64,000 bases of DNA from Methanobacterium_B sp963829125 (GCA_963829125.1 CAWHHD010000001.1:124001-188000); one strand, 5' to 3'. Numbered from the stretch's first letter, positions 26,884 to 36,225 are shown. Translations and numbers: made by a program. Notes: generated by a model not told the origin, from the sequence alone.

Positions 26884-27810
26884 TTAATTTGATTTAAACC
26901 ATTCAACAGTTTCAGTTAATTCTCGAGTAAAATCATTTTTAGGTAAATATCCAATGGATTTTGCTGCGGATATATCGGCTACAGAATGTTTTATCTCACC
27001 GGGACGTTCATCTTTATATACCGGTTTAATATCCTTGTGCATGATCTCTTTGATTATTTCAAATAAATGGTTAATTGTGGTACTTCTTCCAAGGCCAATG
27101 TTATAGGTACCTGTTTCACTGGATTCTGATGCCAGTATGTTTGCGTCAACAACCTGTTTAACATTGACAAAATCCCTTGTCTGTTCTCCGTCTCCGTATA
27201 TTACTGGTCTCTGATTTTTTAATAATTTGTCTATAAAAATAGGGATCACTGCTGCGTACTGTGACTTTGGATCTTGTTTTGGTCCGAAAACGTTGAAATA
27301 TCTCAGTGAAATGGTTGAAAGATCGTATATTTCAGAGTATACTCTACAGTACAGTTCTCCAGTAGCCTTTGTAACGGCGTAGGGTGATAAAGGATTTATA
27401 TGATTTTTTTCACTGATTGGAAGGAATTCTGTTTCACCGTAAACAGCAGAAGAAGAAGAAAATACCAACTTCTCAACTCCACACCTTTTAGCAGCTTCAA
27501 GAACTTTTAAGGTACCTGTAATATTTACTTCGTTTGATCTTAGGGGATCATTCACACTTTGAGGTACACTGGTCACAGCAGCCAGGTGATACACATAATC
27601 TACACCTTCAAAAATTCTTTCAAGGTTAACCTCTGTTATATCACCTAGGTCTGTGTCAATTCTTGAAAAATCCAGATCTTTGATATTCTCAATATTTCCA
27701 GATGATTGATTATCTACAATTATTACATCATTGTTTTCACTGAGTCTTTTAACCAAGTGAGACCCAATGAATCCAAGCCCGCCTGTAACTGCTACTATTT
27801 TATTCTTCAT
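26884..27810 (-). CDS. NAD-dependent UDP-sugar 4-epimerase (GalE-like SDR)
   Basis: About 308 residues. Glycine motif TGGLGFIGSH, VYHLAAVTSVPQSV, catalytic FSSSSAVYGE and SPYAVTKATGEL supplying Ser, Tyr and Lys. It should interconvert UDP-glucose/galactose or the N-acetyl forms for the adjacent transferases. ATG 27810 is preferred because AGTGATT lies five bases before it. The longer form would start with GTG 27819. It starts the minus-strand operon after a DUF1616 gene. Confidence 0.85.
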   Translation of the reverse strand: MKNKIVAVTGGLGFIGSHLVKRLSENNDVIIVDNQSSGNIENIKDLDFSRIDTDLGDITEVNLERIFEGVDYVYHLAAVTSVPQSVNDPLRSNEVNITGTLKVLEAAKRCGVEKLVFSSSSAVYGETEFLPISEKNHINPLSPYAVTKATGELYCRVYSEIYDLSTISLRYFNVFGPKQDPKSQYAAVIPIFIDKLLKNQRPVIYGDGEQTRDFVNVKQVVDANILASESSETGTYNIGLGRSTTINHLFEIIKEIMHKDIKPVYKDERPGEIKHSVADISAAKSIGYLPKNDFTRELTETVEWFKSN

Positions 27811-27854
27811 AATAATCACTTGATATTTAATGAGGATATAAGTTTTTGATTAAA

Positions 27855-28277
27855 TTAAACCACATTTAGATAAATGAAAACTGACCGATAAACAGTACCG
27901 TTAGAAGGTAATTTGTAGAGATTGAAAACTAATGCCTGATTCCCACTTTCTGTAGGCATGAACGAGTAATTTATCAATCTTGTTTCATTATTAATCAGTG
28001 TATAATTCGTATCGGATATTGTTCTGCCGTTTAACGTTGTTATCATAGTATAGGTCGTTGCGGACTGTTCATGGTTAACAATTCCAACCGTTATATTAGC
28101 TGATTGATTCACACTCAGATTGGTTGGATAGTTGCCTGCTTTATCTCCTGTTCCTAAAATATAGAACTCCGTGAATTTTTCACCGGGATTGGGCTTAACT
28201 ATTATGTAAACTGTTGCAGCAACAGCAGCAAAGAGTAGAATAATCAATATTATTGATACAGTTTTATCAAAGTTCAT
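27855..28277 (-). CDS. DUF1616-type membrane-anchored protein
   Basis: 140 residues. One membrane helix at about 8-27 is followed by an extracellular immunoglobulin-like domain with GEKFTEFYILGTGDKAGNYP, the characteristic start of the DUF1616 domain, and several N-glycosylation sequons (NLS, NQS, NIT, NYT, NET). DUF1616 proteins often occur in archaeal glycosylation loci. Function is unknown. It could be a surface acceptor or an accessory factor for glycan assembly. It is the first gene of the minus-strand arm. Confidence 0.75.
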   Translation of the reverse strand: MNFDKTVSIILIILLFAAVAATVYIIVKPNPGEKFTEFYILGTGDKAGNYPTNLSVNQSANITVGIVNHEQSATTYTMITTLNGRTISDTNYTLINNETRLINYSFMPTESGNQALVFNLYKLPSNGTVYRSVFIYLNVV

Positions 28278-28492
28278 TCTGACACCCTAATTATTTAATT
28301 GAATTCCTTTTCAGCTTTTTGTTTAAATATCTATTTATTCATACTGAGATTATATAAATTACTCTTTTTTTATATCGTATTCCAATAGCATATTAAAAAA
28401 TATTGTTGCAAAATCTGTTATAAGAATATATTTTAGCCTAGAGATATACTTATAAGATTATAAATTATTATGTGATATAGATCATAATTCTA

Positions 28493-28504
28493 TTTTTATA
28501 AAAG
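28493..28504 (+). promoter_or_regulatory. TATA box of the second DUF2206 gene
   Basis: TTTTTATAAAAG lies about 30 bp before the ATG at 28533. A start about 25 bp downstream would leave only a few leader bases, and no Shine-Dalgarno match precedes the ATG (an A-rich run instead), so the mRNA may be nearly leaderless. Confidence 0.4.
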
Positions 28505-28532
28505 AGTTCCTTAGAAATAAAAAAAGATTAAA

Positions 28533-30902
28533 ATGTTGCTCAATAATCCCCTTCAAATGAACGACTGGAAATTTAGTCGGTTCCTGAAATTGATTATCAT
28601 AATACAGTTCTTAATGTTGATAGTTGAGACATTAAATCTTAAGAACATTAATATTCCAATTATAACTCAATTAATCGCATTCCTTTATCTAACCTTCATA
28701 CCGGGATATTTGATCTTGAGGATACTCAGGATACATCAGATGGGAAGTATCAAATCATTGCTCTTTGCTGTGGGTTTGAGTCTGTTAAGTGTAATGTTTA
28801 TGGGATTTCTGGCAAACATAATACTTCCATTTATAGGAATTTCCAATTCAATATCCATTTTTCACATAACCGTTATTATAACAGTGTATACGATAATTTT
28901 ATCTATTTTAAGCTACTTCCGAGATAAAGATTATGATGCTCCATGTTTAATTGATACAAAGGATCTTTTTAAACCATCCCTTCTATATCTATGTTTAATC
29001 CCTTTTTTTGCTATATTTGGCTCTTACACCATGAATCTATACCATAATAATATTATTAGCATGATTTTGCTGGCTTTTATTGCTCTAACTTTTGTTTTAG
29101 CTATTACTGATAGGATTAAAAAAAATTTATACCCCTTTACCCTCTGGATCATCTCAATATCACTCATCTATATGAGTTCGTTAATTTCTCCCTATGTATG
29201 GGGGTGGGACATACAAAATGAGTATTACCTGGCTAATCTAGTATTAACTTACTCACAATGGAATTATATGCTGCCGGACGCTTACAATTCCATGCTCAGT
29301 ATAGTTATTCTAGGTCCTGTTTATTCCATGTTAACCAATCTCAGTCTAGATTATGTTTTAAAGATAATTATTCCATTCATATTTTCGTTAATACCTCTAG
29401 GCCTTTACCATATATTTAAATCTCAGACCCAGTATTCTAAAGTATCGTTTATGGCTGTCTTCCTCTTTATTTCTTTTAACACTTTTTATATCGAACTACT
29501 TTCACTCACCAGGGAGATGACAGCAGAACTATTTCTGGTACTTTTACTCATATTATTTTTAGATAGAAAATTAAAATTGAATTTAATATTGTTGATGTTT
29601 CTTTTCAGCATGGGTCTGGTAGTATCCCATTACTCTACAGCATACTTCTTTATAGCGGCCCTTATCGGTGTTATATTTATGCTTGGATTGTTTAATATTG
29701 CACACTTCAATATCTCACGAAATAAATTAGACTTTAAAGGAAATAAAACTCTATTAATTGTGTTACCTTCGATAACAATCTTCATGGCATCATTTGCATA
29801 TATATGGTACAGTAGTTTCTCTCAAGGACTCGCAATTAATTCAATAATTGATGTTATAACATATATAAAACAGGACTTTGTAGATACCCTAAATTTATCT
29901 ATTCAACAGTTGGGACTAGTTCCAGGCCCTTTAATTTACGTACTTTTAATGGTTCTGTTAGTTATTATTATTTTAATCTTGTATTACATCTTTAAAATTC
30001 TACAAAAAAGTTTACACAAGACAGAACACCACTGGACCGATAAAATTCGGGATAAACTAAACAACAAGGTCATTGCTGTCATTGGTATATTTGTACTGGT
30101 AGTACTTTCCTTCTTTTTGGGAGTTGAAAAAACTTGGATCGTATCTGTTTTGAGGTACCTTAATTTTACAGTCGTATTTTTCAGCCTGATGGGTATGGTA
30201 CTTGTATTTCTTAAAATCTACGAAAAAAAATTCCAGAATACTTATATGGCCTTTTCAATTGTTGCTATTGTTATGCTGATAGCAGGTTTTCTTGTTCCCT
30301 CATTTGAAGGTGCATTTAACATATCCCGTATATACGAATTATCATTTATCATCTTATCTCCCCTTTGCGTTATTGGGGGCATCAAAGTCTTCGGATCAAT
30401 CTTGGAAATTGTAAGAAGAAAAAAAATTGATGGTGAAGGTTCATTAAAGATCTTCGCTGTATTTCTTTTATTTTTCATGCTATTTAATACAGGATTTATT
30501 AGTGTATTAGCAGGTCAGTCCATTCCAATGCATCTGAGCAATCAAGACAGATTATCCGATTATTATCCATTATTTGATTATGAGGAAGGTACTGGTGCAC
30601 AGTGGTTAATTGGAAATAATGTAAGTTCAAATATATATACTGACGTCTATGGTAAATTCATATTTTACAGATTCACACCGAATATTAATGAAATATCATC
30701 GAACAACGGAATTTCTGAATTCACAGCCTACAACACAACCAACACCTATATGTATCTTAGAAAATTAAACACTGAAAACGGTTATCTTGTTGGATACACA
30801 AGCAGGTCTGACCGTAACAGGATATATGCAGATTTAAGCAGTGTAGTAAACCTTAAAAATAGAATATTTGATGATGGTAATTCCAGGGTTTATTACGGTT
30901 AA
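28533..30902 (+). CDS. DUF2206 large membrane protein, GT-C-like (paralogue 2)
   Basis: 789 residues with about 15 membrane helices and a C-terminal outer domain. The first large loop has WDIQNEYYLANLVL, aligned in place with RDVHQEFY in the paralogue at 13708. LYHIFKSQ, REMTAELFLVL and VVSHYSTAYFF are further shared blocks, and both end in an IFDDG-type motif. It stands at the outer edge of the glycan locus, transcribed away from it. I infer an outer-face glycosyltransferase using lipid-phosphate sugars. The overlap of ATGs at 28533 and 28557 leaves the start slightly uncertain. Confidence 0.75.
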   Translation: MLLNNPLQMNDWKFSRFLKLIIIIQFLMLIVETLNLKNINIPIITQLIAFLYLTFIPGYLILRILRIHQMGSIKSLLFAVGLSLLSVMFMGFLANIILPFIGISNSISIFHITVIITVYTIILSILSYFRDKDYDAPCLIDTKDLFKPSLLYLCLIPFFAIFGSYTMNLYHNNIISMILLAFIALTFVLAITDRIKKNLYPFTLWIISISLIYMSSLISPYVWGWDIQNEYYLANLVLTYSQWNYMLPDAYNSMLSIVILGPVYSMLTNLSLDYVLKIIIPFIFSLIPLGLYHIFKSQTQYSKVSFMAVFLFISFNTFYIELLSLTREMTAELFLVLLLILFLDRKLKLNLILLMFLFSMGLVVSHYSTAYFFIAALIGVIFMLGLFNIAHFNISRNKLDFKGNKTLLIVLPSITIFMASFAYIWYSSFSQGLAINSIIDVITYIKQDFVDTLNLSIQQLGLVPGPLIYVLLMVLLVIIILILYYIFKILQKSLHKTEHHWTDKIRDKLNNKVIAVIGIFVLVVLSFFLGVEKTWIVSVLRYLNFTVVFFSLMGMVLVFLKIYEKKFQNTYMAFSIVAIVMLIAGFLVPSFEGAFNISRIYELSFIILSPLCVIGGIKVFGSILEIVRRKKIDGEGSLKIFAVFLLFFMLFNTGFISVLAGQSIPMHLSNQDRLSDYYPLFDYEEGTGAQWLIGNNVSSNIYTDVYGKFIFYRFTPNINEISSNNGISEFTAYNTTNTYMYLRKLNTENGYLVGYTSRSDRNRIYADLSSVVNLKNRIFDDGNSRVYYG

Positions 30903-31092
30903 AATAGTTTGAAGTTTTATTGAGTGTATAAATATAAAATTTGGAGATAATATTACCAACTAATAACATTCATTTTTTCTAGATATTATTCTATAATTCT
31001 TGAAAAGATTTTTATACTGGTTAACAAGATTAATTAATTGAAAGAGTGTTGTATTAATACACATTCATCATTAATAATTTAAATAGAAAACA

Positions 31093-31100
31093 TTTATATA
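31093..31100 (+). promoter_or_regulatory. Candidate TATA box of the eha operon
   Basis: TTTATATA lies 23-30 bp before ehaA. An alternative box, TTTTTATAC at 31009-31017, would give a leader of about 85 nt that contains the palindrome GTATTAATAC (31051-31060). AGGATGAT at 31108-31115 is the ehaA ribosome binding site, which favours the upstream box for translation of a leadered mRNA. Confidence 0.4.
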
Positions 31101-31122
31101 TCGAGTAGGATGATGTTTTATC

Positions 31123-31425
31123 ATGATTATTCATGCTAATGTATTGATAACCATATTAAGTTATATACTGGCGATTGTATCTGCCATGGTTGTGGGATTG
31201 GTTTTAAGAATTCCAATTTTACCTGAAAGACCCATGAGATACTCATTTACTATCAGTATAGTGTTCCCAACATCTGTACTGGCCATTGGTTTTACAGCAA
31301 TACTTTTTAAACTTGGATATAATGGAATGATTGTTGGAGTTGTTGTAGGTGTGTTAACAGCCATCTTTGCCAGGTACTTCCTTGAAAGTCTGCTGCCAAA
31401 ACCTCTAACGGAGGAATCTTCATGA
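31123..31425 (+). CDS. ehaA: Energy-converting hydrogenase A subunit EhaA
   Basis: 100 residues, three membrane helices (about 5-26, 38-62, 66-90). It is the first gene of a run whose order, sizes and end genes match the twenty-gene eha operon of Methanothermobacter. EhaA is a small integral subunit of the membrane [NiFe] hydrogenase, which uses ion flux to drive reduction of ferredoxin by H2. The stop overlaps ehaB by four bases. Confidence 0.82.
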   Translation: MIIHANVLITILSYILAIVSAMVVGLVLRIPILPERPMRYSFTISIVFPTSVLAIGFTAILFKLGYNGMIVGVVVGVLTAIFARYFLESLLPKPLTEESS

Positions 31426-31925
31426 ATGAGGTCATTGCAATTATCATAGCCGCAGTACTTTCTTGGATAAACTTCGTTTTAATAGACACATGGATGGGGC
31501 TTCCTGAACAGCCAGGTGTTAAGGGTGCTGAGGTCATTGGAAGAGCTGTTAAAAAACGTGGAGGAGACCTTGCAGGAGGATTCTTCCAGGGAAACATTGT
31601 ATGTTCTCCAGATGCATCAGCCGGCACTCTGCTGGCATCTGCAGCTTGTTACACCATAGGGACACCTGAAGGAGGTTTAATAGCCGCTATTTTAGTGTAT
31701 TTCGGAAACAGATTATGTGCAGATCCTGGATATGCAGGCACAACAGGAGCACTTTCAATTACTTGTATAATATTTGCTGCAACATATATTGGAATAGGTC
31801 CAGCAGATTTTATTGTTGGAATGGTGCTGGCTATTGTAACTATACAGGGATTATACCATCCATATTCATCTAGATTATTAGGTAAAATAGCCGAGAAAAT
31901 GGGAAGACACACCAAACTAACATGA
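31422..31925 (+). CDS. ehaB: Energy-converting hydrogenase A subunit EhaB
   Basis: 167 residues. An N-terminal membrane helix is followed by a polar, glycine-rich stretch (EQPGVKGAEVIGRAVKKRGG) and three further helices. The start is translationally coupled to ehaA (ATGA overlap). Integral subunit of Eha; individual role unknown. Confidence 0.82.
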   Translation: MNEVIAIIIAAVLSWINFVLIDTWMGLPEQPGVKGAEVIGRAVKKRGGDLAGGFFQGNIVCSPDASAGTLLASAACYTIGTPEGGLIAAILVYFGNRLCADPGYAGTTGALSITCIIFAATYIGIGPADFIVGMVLAIVTIQGLYHPYSSRLLGKIAEKMGRHTKLT

Positions 31926-31935
31926 AGGAATAACT

Positions 31936-31995
31936 ATGGCTAAAGATCATCAAAACCATATAAACTACAAAACAAAAGGTCGATTATCATGTTGA
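31936..31995 (+). CDS. 19-codon mini-ORF between ehaB and ehaC
   Basis: An ATG with AAGGA eight bases upstream opens a 19-residue frame (MAKDHQNHINYKTKGRLSC) whose TGA overlaps the ehaC ATG by seven bases. It fills the only sizeable gap in the first part of the operon and has a better ribosome binding site than ehaC itself, so it could couple ehaC translation. It may be only a leader peptide. Confidence 0.35.
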   Translation: MAKDHQNHINYKTKGRLSC

Positions 31996-32240
31996 TCCAG
32001 ATACTGGGAATTATAGTTCTTTTAATGGCGTTAAGAACCCTCTTTGCACAGGATAGATCTGAAAGGATGTTATACTTGAATGCAATGAGTTTCGGAATTG
32101 CCGGTCTCATGGCACTGTACATACAAACACCCTTTGGTGCGATTATCGCCATAACATACTTCATTGCTTCGACCATAAGTTCAAATGCCATAGCATACTC
32201 CATTGGACGGGTTAAAAATGAAGTGGTACTGGATGAATAA
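31989..32240 (+). CDS. ehaC: Energy-converting hydrogenase A subunit EhaC
   Basis: 83 residues, three membrane helices (2-17, 30-48, 50-72) and a short charged tail. Position after ehaB and size identify it. A weak ribosome binding site (AAGGTCGAT) lies inside the preceding mini-ORF. Confidence 0.8.
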   Translation: MLIQILGIIVLLMALRTLFAQDRSERMLYLNAMSFGIAGLMALYIQTPFGAIIAITYFIASTISSNAIAYSIGRVKNEVVLDE

Positions 32241-32301
32241 TGGTATTAATTTGAAATTTTATTGTTAATCATAAAAAAATAGGATTGTGAATGGTGGAAT
32301 A

Positions 32302-32592
32302 ATGTATCCGTTTCTAGACCTCATAACTTTGACAACTGTATCTGTAGGTGTGCTAATAATAGGCGCAGTAGGTATCATATTGCTCAAAAAACCCATGGAT
32401 AAAGTTATAATGTTTGCACTTCTTCAAGGTGGTTTTATTGGGTTAATTGTATCTGCTAAGTACCTCGACGTTGCAGTGGCTGCAGCTGTATTCGATCCAA
32501 TATCAACTGTTATAATGTTAATAGCAATAACCAAGTTAGATGAAATACGCAAGAAAAAAATAAAATCCCAGGAGGACGGATTCCTTGCTTGA
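32302..32592 (+). CDS. ehaD: Energy-converting hydrogenase A subunit EhaD
   Basis: 96 residues with three membrane helices and a basic C-terminal tail (KLDEIRKKKIKSQED). ATG 32302 is chosen because GGTGG lies five bases upstream; the longer GTG start at 32287 lacks a site. The MrpC/NuoK-like size and helix pattern suggest an ion-channel-related subunit, but similarity is weak. Overlaps ehaE by eight bases. Confidence 0.78.
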   Translation: MYPFLDLITLTTVSVGVLIIGAVGIILLKKPMDKVIMFALLQGGFIGLIVSAKYLDVAVAAAVFDPISTVIMLIAITKLDEIRKKKIKSQEDGFLA

Positions 32593-32845
32593 TGTATATA
32601 TATGGTTTTACACAGGATGTTTCTTGGTTATAATTGGAAGCATTGCTACAGTAATAGGTCCGGGGGTTAAAGATCCGCTGGTAAGGACTTTAAACACTGA
32701 AATCCCTGCAGTAGGTCTTTCACTCATATTTTTAACCTACAACCACACCATAGCACTTATAACATTTATTGCAGCAACATCAATCATTACACTTATACTT
32801 TTAAGAGCTATAGTAAGACTTGAAGAAATGGGGGCAGAACTTTGA
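32585..32845 (+). CDS. ehaE: Energy-converting hydrogenase A subunit EhaE
   Basis: 86 residues, three membrane helices, starting at TTG 32585 behind AGGAGG with eight-base spacing, inside the end of ehaD. An MrpB/MrpE-like small integral subunit by position. The stop overlaps ehaF by four bases. Confidence 0.8.
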   Translation: MLDVYIWFYTGCFLVIIGSIATVIGPGVKDPLVRTLNTEIPAVGLSLIFLTYNHTIALITFIAATSIITLILLRAIVRLEEMGAEL

Positions 32846-33321
32846 AGGGTATAGGAAGATTTTGGAATTCCCTTGCGAATCCCGACAGGATTCCAAGATT
32901 CTATGCACTGTTACTTGGAATTGTTCTTATAGCAGGTTTTGTTATACCCATAGCACTCAACGATCATCAACTTTATCCAAGACCAGAACCTCAAAATCAG
33001 ATTAATTCTGTTGATCCATTGGCTCCATACGATAGGGGAGGAATTCCCTTTGTTGAAAGGGGAATAGTTAAGGCACAATATCCACAATACTTACCGGCTA
33101 TAGGAGAAATAACAGGATACTTATCCCCAATTGCTTTGGGTGTTAAAAATACAACGTTCTATTATGGTACATCTATTTATTCATCCCCTGGAGGATTAAT
33201 AGATGAGATCCTCTACTACACAAGGGGTTTTGACACAGTACTCGAATCAAGCATACTGATGATGGCATTTGTGATTGCTTCTTTTATTGCAATAAACTTC
33301 ACTATGAGGAGGGATGACTGA
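32842..33321 (+). CDS. ehaF: Energy-converting hydrogenase A subunit EhaF
   Basis: 159 residues. A TTG start overlaps ehaE. One membrane helix lies near the N-terminus (about 18-37) and one near the C-terminus (about 133-153), enclosing a polar outer domain of about 95 residues with many prolines. The topology differs from the other small Eha subunits. Function within the complex unknown. Confidence 0.8.
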   Translation: MKGIGRFWNSLANPDRIPRFYALLLGIVLIAGFVIPIALNDHQLYPRPEPQNQINSVDPLAPYDRGGIPFVERGIVKAQYPQYLPAIGEITGYLSPIALGVKNTTFYYGTSIYSSPGGLIDEILYYTRGFDTVLESSILMMAFVIASFIAINFTMRRDD

Positions 33322-33995
33322 TGCTGGTACTTGTCCCCGCCGTTGTTTCCCCTGTAGTTGTTGCAATATATGCACCAGCAATTATTGTTGGTATAATTGT
33401 AGCTTTAATTGGTCTCTTTGGTATTTCTATCGAGAAAAATGATCTGCAAGTTTTAATACTAACAGACATTGTGGGTATAGCAATGCTCATAATTGTTGCA
33501 GCTGTGGGAACAGACCTTGCAGAATCTCTTATACTACCGGGTCTGGTTGTTGAACTTGCTGAGATCCTGGCAATATGCGAGATATTAATGAGCAGAGAAA
33601 TACGTAAAACAGGTAAATCAGTTGCCCTCATACCCACACCCCTTAACTTCGATATGGAGATCCTCCAGACAGCGCCGGTATTCATTGCATTTATACTGGT
33701 TGTATATGGTGCTTTTCTCTCAGGATTTACTGGAGGGGCAATAGCAGGTGGGGGAATACTCTTCTATGTCATGTGTTTAACTGTGAGGGGAGTTCCTTCA
33801 AGTCTATGGGAGGGTATAGCAGGAGCATCGGGTATAGCCTGGTGTTTATGGCTCATGGGATTTCTGGTACTATTCGTATTCCCCAACTACTGGTTATTAG
33901 GATTGATGCTTGCAGCATTTGGCATATTTATTAAGGTTGCGTTTAAAGTAGGCTTAGTAGGTGTTATGAACAGAGAAGAATTCAGAAAGGAGTAA
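33321..33995 (+). CDS. ehaG: Energy-converting hydrogenase A subunit EhaG
   Basis: 224 residues with about seven membrane helices. The start shares its A with the ehaF stop (TGATG). EhaG is a multi-spanning integral subunit. An acidic residue pair in a membrane segment (VVELAEILAICEIL) could take part in ion movement, which is inference. Confidence 0.82.
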   Translation: MLVLVPAVVSPVVVAIYAPAIIVGIIVALIGLFGISIEKNDLQVLILTDIVGIAMLIIVAAVGTDLAESLILPGLVVELAEILAICEILMSREIRKTGKSVALIPTPLNFDMEILQTAPVFIAFILVVYGAFLSGFTGGAIAGGGILFYVMCLTVRGVPSSLWEGIAGASGIAWCLWLMGFLVLFVFPNYWLLGLMLAAFGIFIKVAFKVGLVGVMNREEFRKE

Positions 33996-34001
33996 TGTTA
34001 A

Positions 34002-34682
34002 ATGGTAGTATCAATATTAGGCTCACAAATAATTGGAATCATACCCCTAGGAGACATTGTATTCTACATGACCTCCTTTAACCTCTTCATGTTCGCGGCT
34101 GCACTTGTATTTACCTTCATAATTGCAATCAGTAAAACAGAAACCCAGGTTGAAGCTGAATTCGGAACACTCGGTGATCGACAATTAACTGTTGCCAAGA
34201 AGGAATTCAAGTTCAGACGTTTCCTTGCGATCATATGTGGACTTGCTACTGCAGGTGCCATGGTAACAGGTGATGTTTTCGATTTCACACTCTTCGTATG
34301 TTTAATTGGAATAGTCAATATTGGAATTGTAGGAGCTGTTAAACAGATAGATGTATTAGATGCTGCTTTCCAGTACGGACTGATAGCAATAATTGCGTCA
34401 ACACCCCTATTTGCTGGTGCAGCTTTGATATTAGCATCAGCAGGAACTATCAGCATCCTAGCAATCAACAGCTTGACATACACAACACCCATGATGCTTT
34501 TAGGTTCAATATTATTATTCCTGGGTGTTGCTGGTGAAACAGGTGTAGCACCGTTTTTTGCAACCAAGGCTGAAATGTTCAGAACTCCAGGTTCGCCATT
34601 CCTACTTATAATTCACTTGAGCTCACTACTGGTAATTGTAAGGGTCATTGAAATACTTCTCATAATCAACAAACCGTTTTAA
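34002..34682 (+). CDS. ehaH: Energy-converting hydrogenase A subunit EhaH
   Basis: 226 residues, about six membrane helices. The segment GETGVAPFFATKAEMFRTPG recalls the conserved Lys/Pro-containing region of antiporter-like NuoL/M/N subunits, so this may be a short antiporter-like subunit. ATG with AAGGAG in the end of ehaG. Position and size match EhaH. Confidence 0.8.
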   Translation: MVVSILGSQIIGIIPLGDIVFYMTSFNLFMFAAALVFTFIIAISKTETQVEAEFGTLGDRQLTVAKKEFKFRRFLAIICGLATAGAMVTGDVFDFTLFVCLIGIVNIGIVGAVKQIDVLDAAFQYGLIAIIASTPLFAGAALILASAGTISILAINSLTYTTPMMLLGSILLFLGVAGETGVAPFFATKAEMFRTPGSPFLLIIHLSSLLVIVRVIEILLIINKPF

Positions 34683-34694
34683 GGTGAAAAATAG

Positions 34695-34910
34695 ATGGAT
34701 AAACTCAAAACAATCAGCTGGCTACTCTTAATAATTTCATTAGTAAGTATAGCTTATGCCTTAATATTCAATCCAGCAAACTGGATAGTGTATGCAATTT
34801 CATTGGTGGCCATACCATTATCTATACTTTCCTTTGGGCTCATTGCAATGGCCAAGGGAAGTAAGGAAGAGGAAGAAGATAAAAGAAGGGAACCATTCAT
34901 AGGGTACTAG
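34695..34910 (+). CDS. ehaI: Energy-converting hydrogenase A subunit EhaI
   Basis: 71 residues, two membrane helices (7-25, 29-50) and a very charged cytoplasmic tail (KGSKEEEEDKRREP). Small integral subunit identified by gene order. About 100 bp with no clear gene separate it from ehaJ. Confidence 0.78.
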   Translation: MDKLKTISWLLLIISLVSIAYALIFNPANWIVYAISLVAIPLSILSFGLIAMAKGSKEEEEDKRREPFIGY

Positions 34911-35008
34911 ACCATGATTATAATTTTTACAGTGGTTATAACAATGAATTCCAATATTATTACAACAGTGCAATCTGACAGTATTCAGGATAAATTACCG
35001 GTGATCAG

Positions 35009-35869
35009 ATGAATTTAATGTTAAACATCTTATTAAACGTTATTATTGCATTTCTGATAGGAAGCATCCTATTTGGACTTCAGCGAAAGATAATGGCCAG
35101 AATTCAAGGCAGGCCAGGACCACCTATTATCCAGCACCTTTTACACACACTAAAATTCTTTATTAAAGAATCAGCATTTCCTAAAACTGCTGCAATGCCG
35201 TTTTACATTGCAATAACTGCAATGTTATGTGTTATATGGGTTGCAGCTGTAATTGTTGGTCCGGTTACTGGAGGATCTCTATTGCTGATATTTGCTATAT
35301 ACGCCATACACAAAATAGTGGAACATAACGCAGGTTCATCGTCTGGATCACCATATGGTAAGCTCAGCTGTGTTAGAGCGGTTTATTCAGCTGCTGCAGA
35401 AGTTCCATTATTTGCAGTTTTAATTATTATCTATCTTAAAGCTGGAACCATGAACATATCGAGTATTGTGAACTATCAATCTGTACATGGGCCTTTATTA
35501 TTTGCAATACCACTTGCAGCTTTAATGTTCTTTGTGTTAATACTTTCAAAGTCACCATACTCACCATTTGCAATTACCAAGGGAAAGGATATAATATCAG
35601 GATACGAAACAGAACACTTCGGACTGTTAAGGGGATACTTGATGATTTCAGAATCCATAGCCTGGTACATGCTCCTCTGGATATTCTTAACTGTTTTCTT
35701 GGGTCCTTTAAGTATACCAGCTTATCTATTAGGAATGGTTATTTTAACAGCAATAGTCGCATTTATAAATGCTACAACACCTCTCCTGAATCCAAACCAT
35801 TCTGTAATGATGCAGGTCAGCTTTGCATTTATAGGAATAGTAGGTTCTGTATTGCTCCTCATGATCTGA
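35009..35869 (+). CDS. ehaJ: Energy-converting hydrogenase A subunit EhaJ (NuoH/ND1-like)
   Basis: 286 residues with about eight membrane helices. QRKIMARIQGRPGPP matches the first cytoplasmic loop of NuoH/ND1-type subunits, and PYSPFAITKGKDIISGYETE matches their conserved acidic loop. This subunit links the hydrogenase module to the ion-translocating membrane module. GGTGATCAG precedes the ATG. Confidence 0.87.
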   Translation: MNLMLNILLNVIIAFLIGSILFGLQRKIMARIQGRPGPPIIQHLLHTLKFFIKESAFPKTAAMPFYIAITAMLCVIWVAAVIVGPVTGGSLLLIFAIYAIHKIVEHNAGSSSGSPYGKLSCVRAVYSAAAEVPLFAVLIIIYLKAGTMNISSIVNYQSVHGPLLFAIPLAALMFFVLILSKSPYSPFAITKGKDIISGYETEHFGLLRGYLMISESIAWYMLLWIFLTVFLGPLSIPAYLLGMVILTAIVAFINATTPLLNPNHSVMMQVSFAFIGIVGSVLLLMI

Positions 35870-35952
35870 GATCTGAGGAATGTTTTGAAATTATATACAT
35901 AATTTAAATTGTACAAAAATCATAGATTGATAACTTAAAGAGGATTTTAAAA

Positions 35953-36213
35953 ATGGAAGAACAAGAAAAAGATATACTGTTCCTTATGGCACTTGCAGCA
36001 GGAGGTGCTGTGCTGGCAAGTGGACTGGCAACCTTTCTACAATGGATAATAGTACTGCCACTTACAATTGCAGTTTTTCTAATCATGATCCTCACATTTT
36101 TCCAGTATAAACATAAATTTGTACATCTAGCTGAGGATGCTGAGAAAGTGGCCATGATAATCGTTTTGATATCCATAATATTATCATTAATATATCTTTA
36201 CAGGCCGGCATAA
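35953..36213 (+). CDS. ehaK: Energy-converting hydrogenase A subunit EhaK
   Basis: 86 residues: a short charged N-terminus, two close membrane helices (10-50), a charged loop and a final helix. Identified by order and size. The 83 bp gap before it contains an AT-rich stretch and an AGAGG site. Confidence 0.78.
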   Translation: MEEQEKDILFLMALAAGGAVLASGLATFLQWIIVLPLTIAVFLIMILTFFQYKHKFVHLAEDAEKVAMIIVLISIILSLIYLYRPA

Positions 36214-36225
36214 AATGGTGATCAA

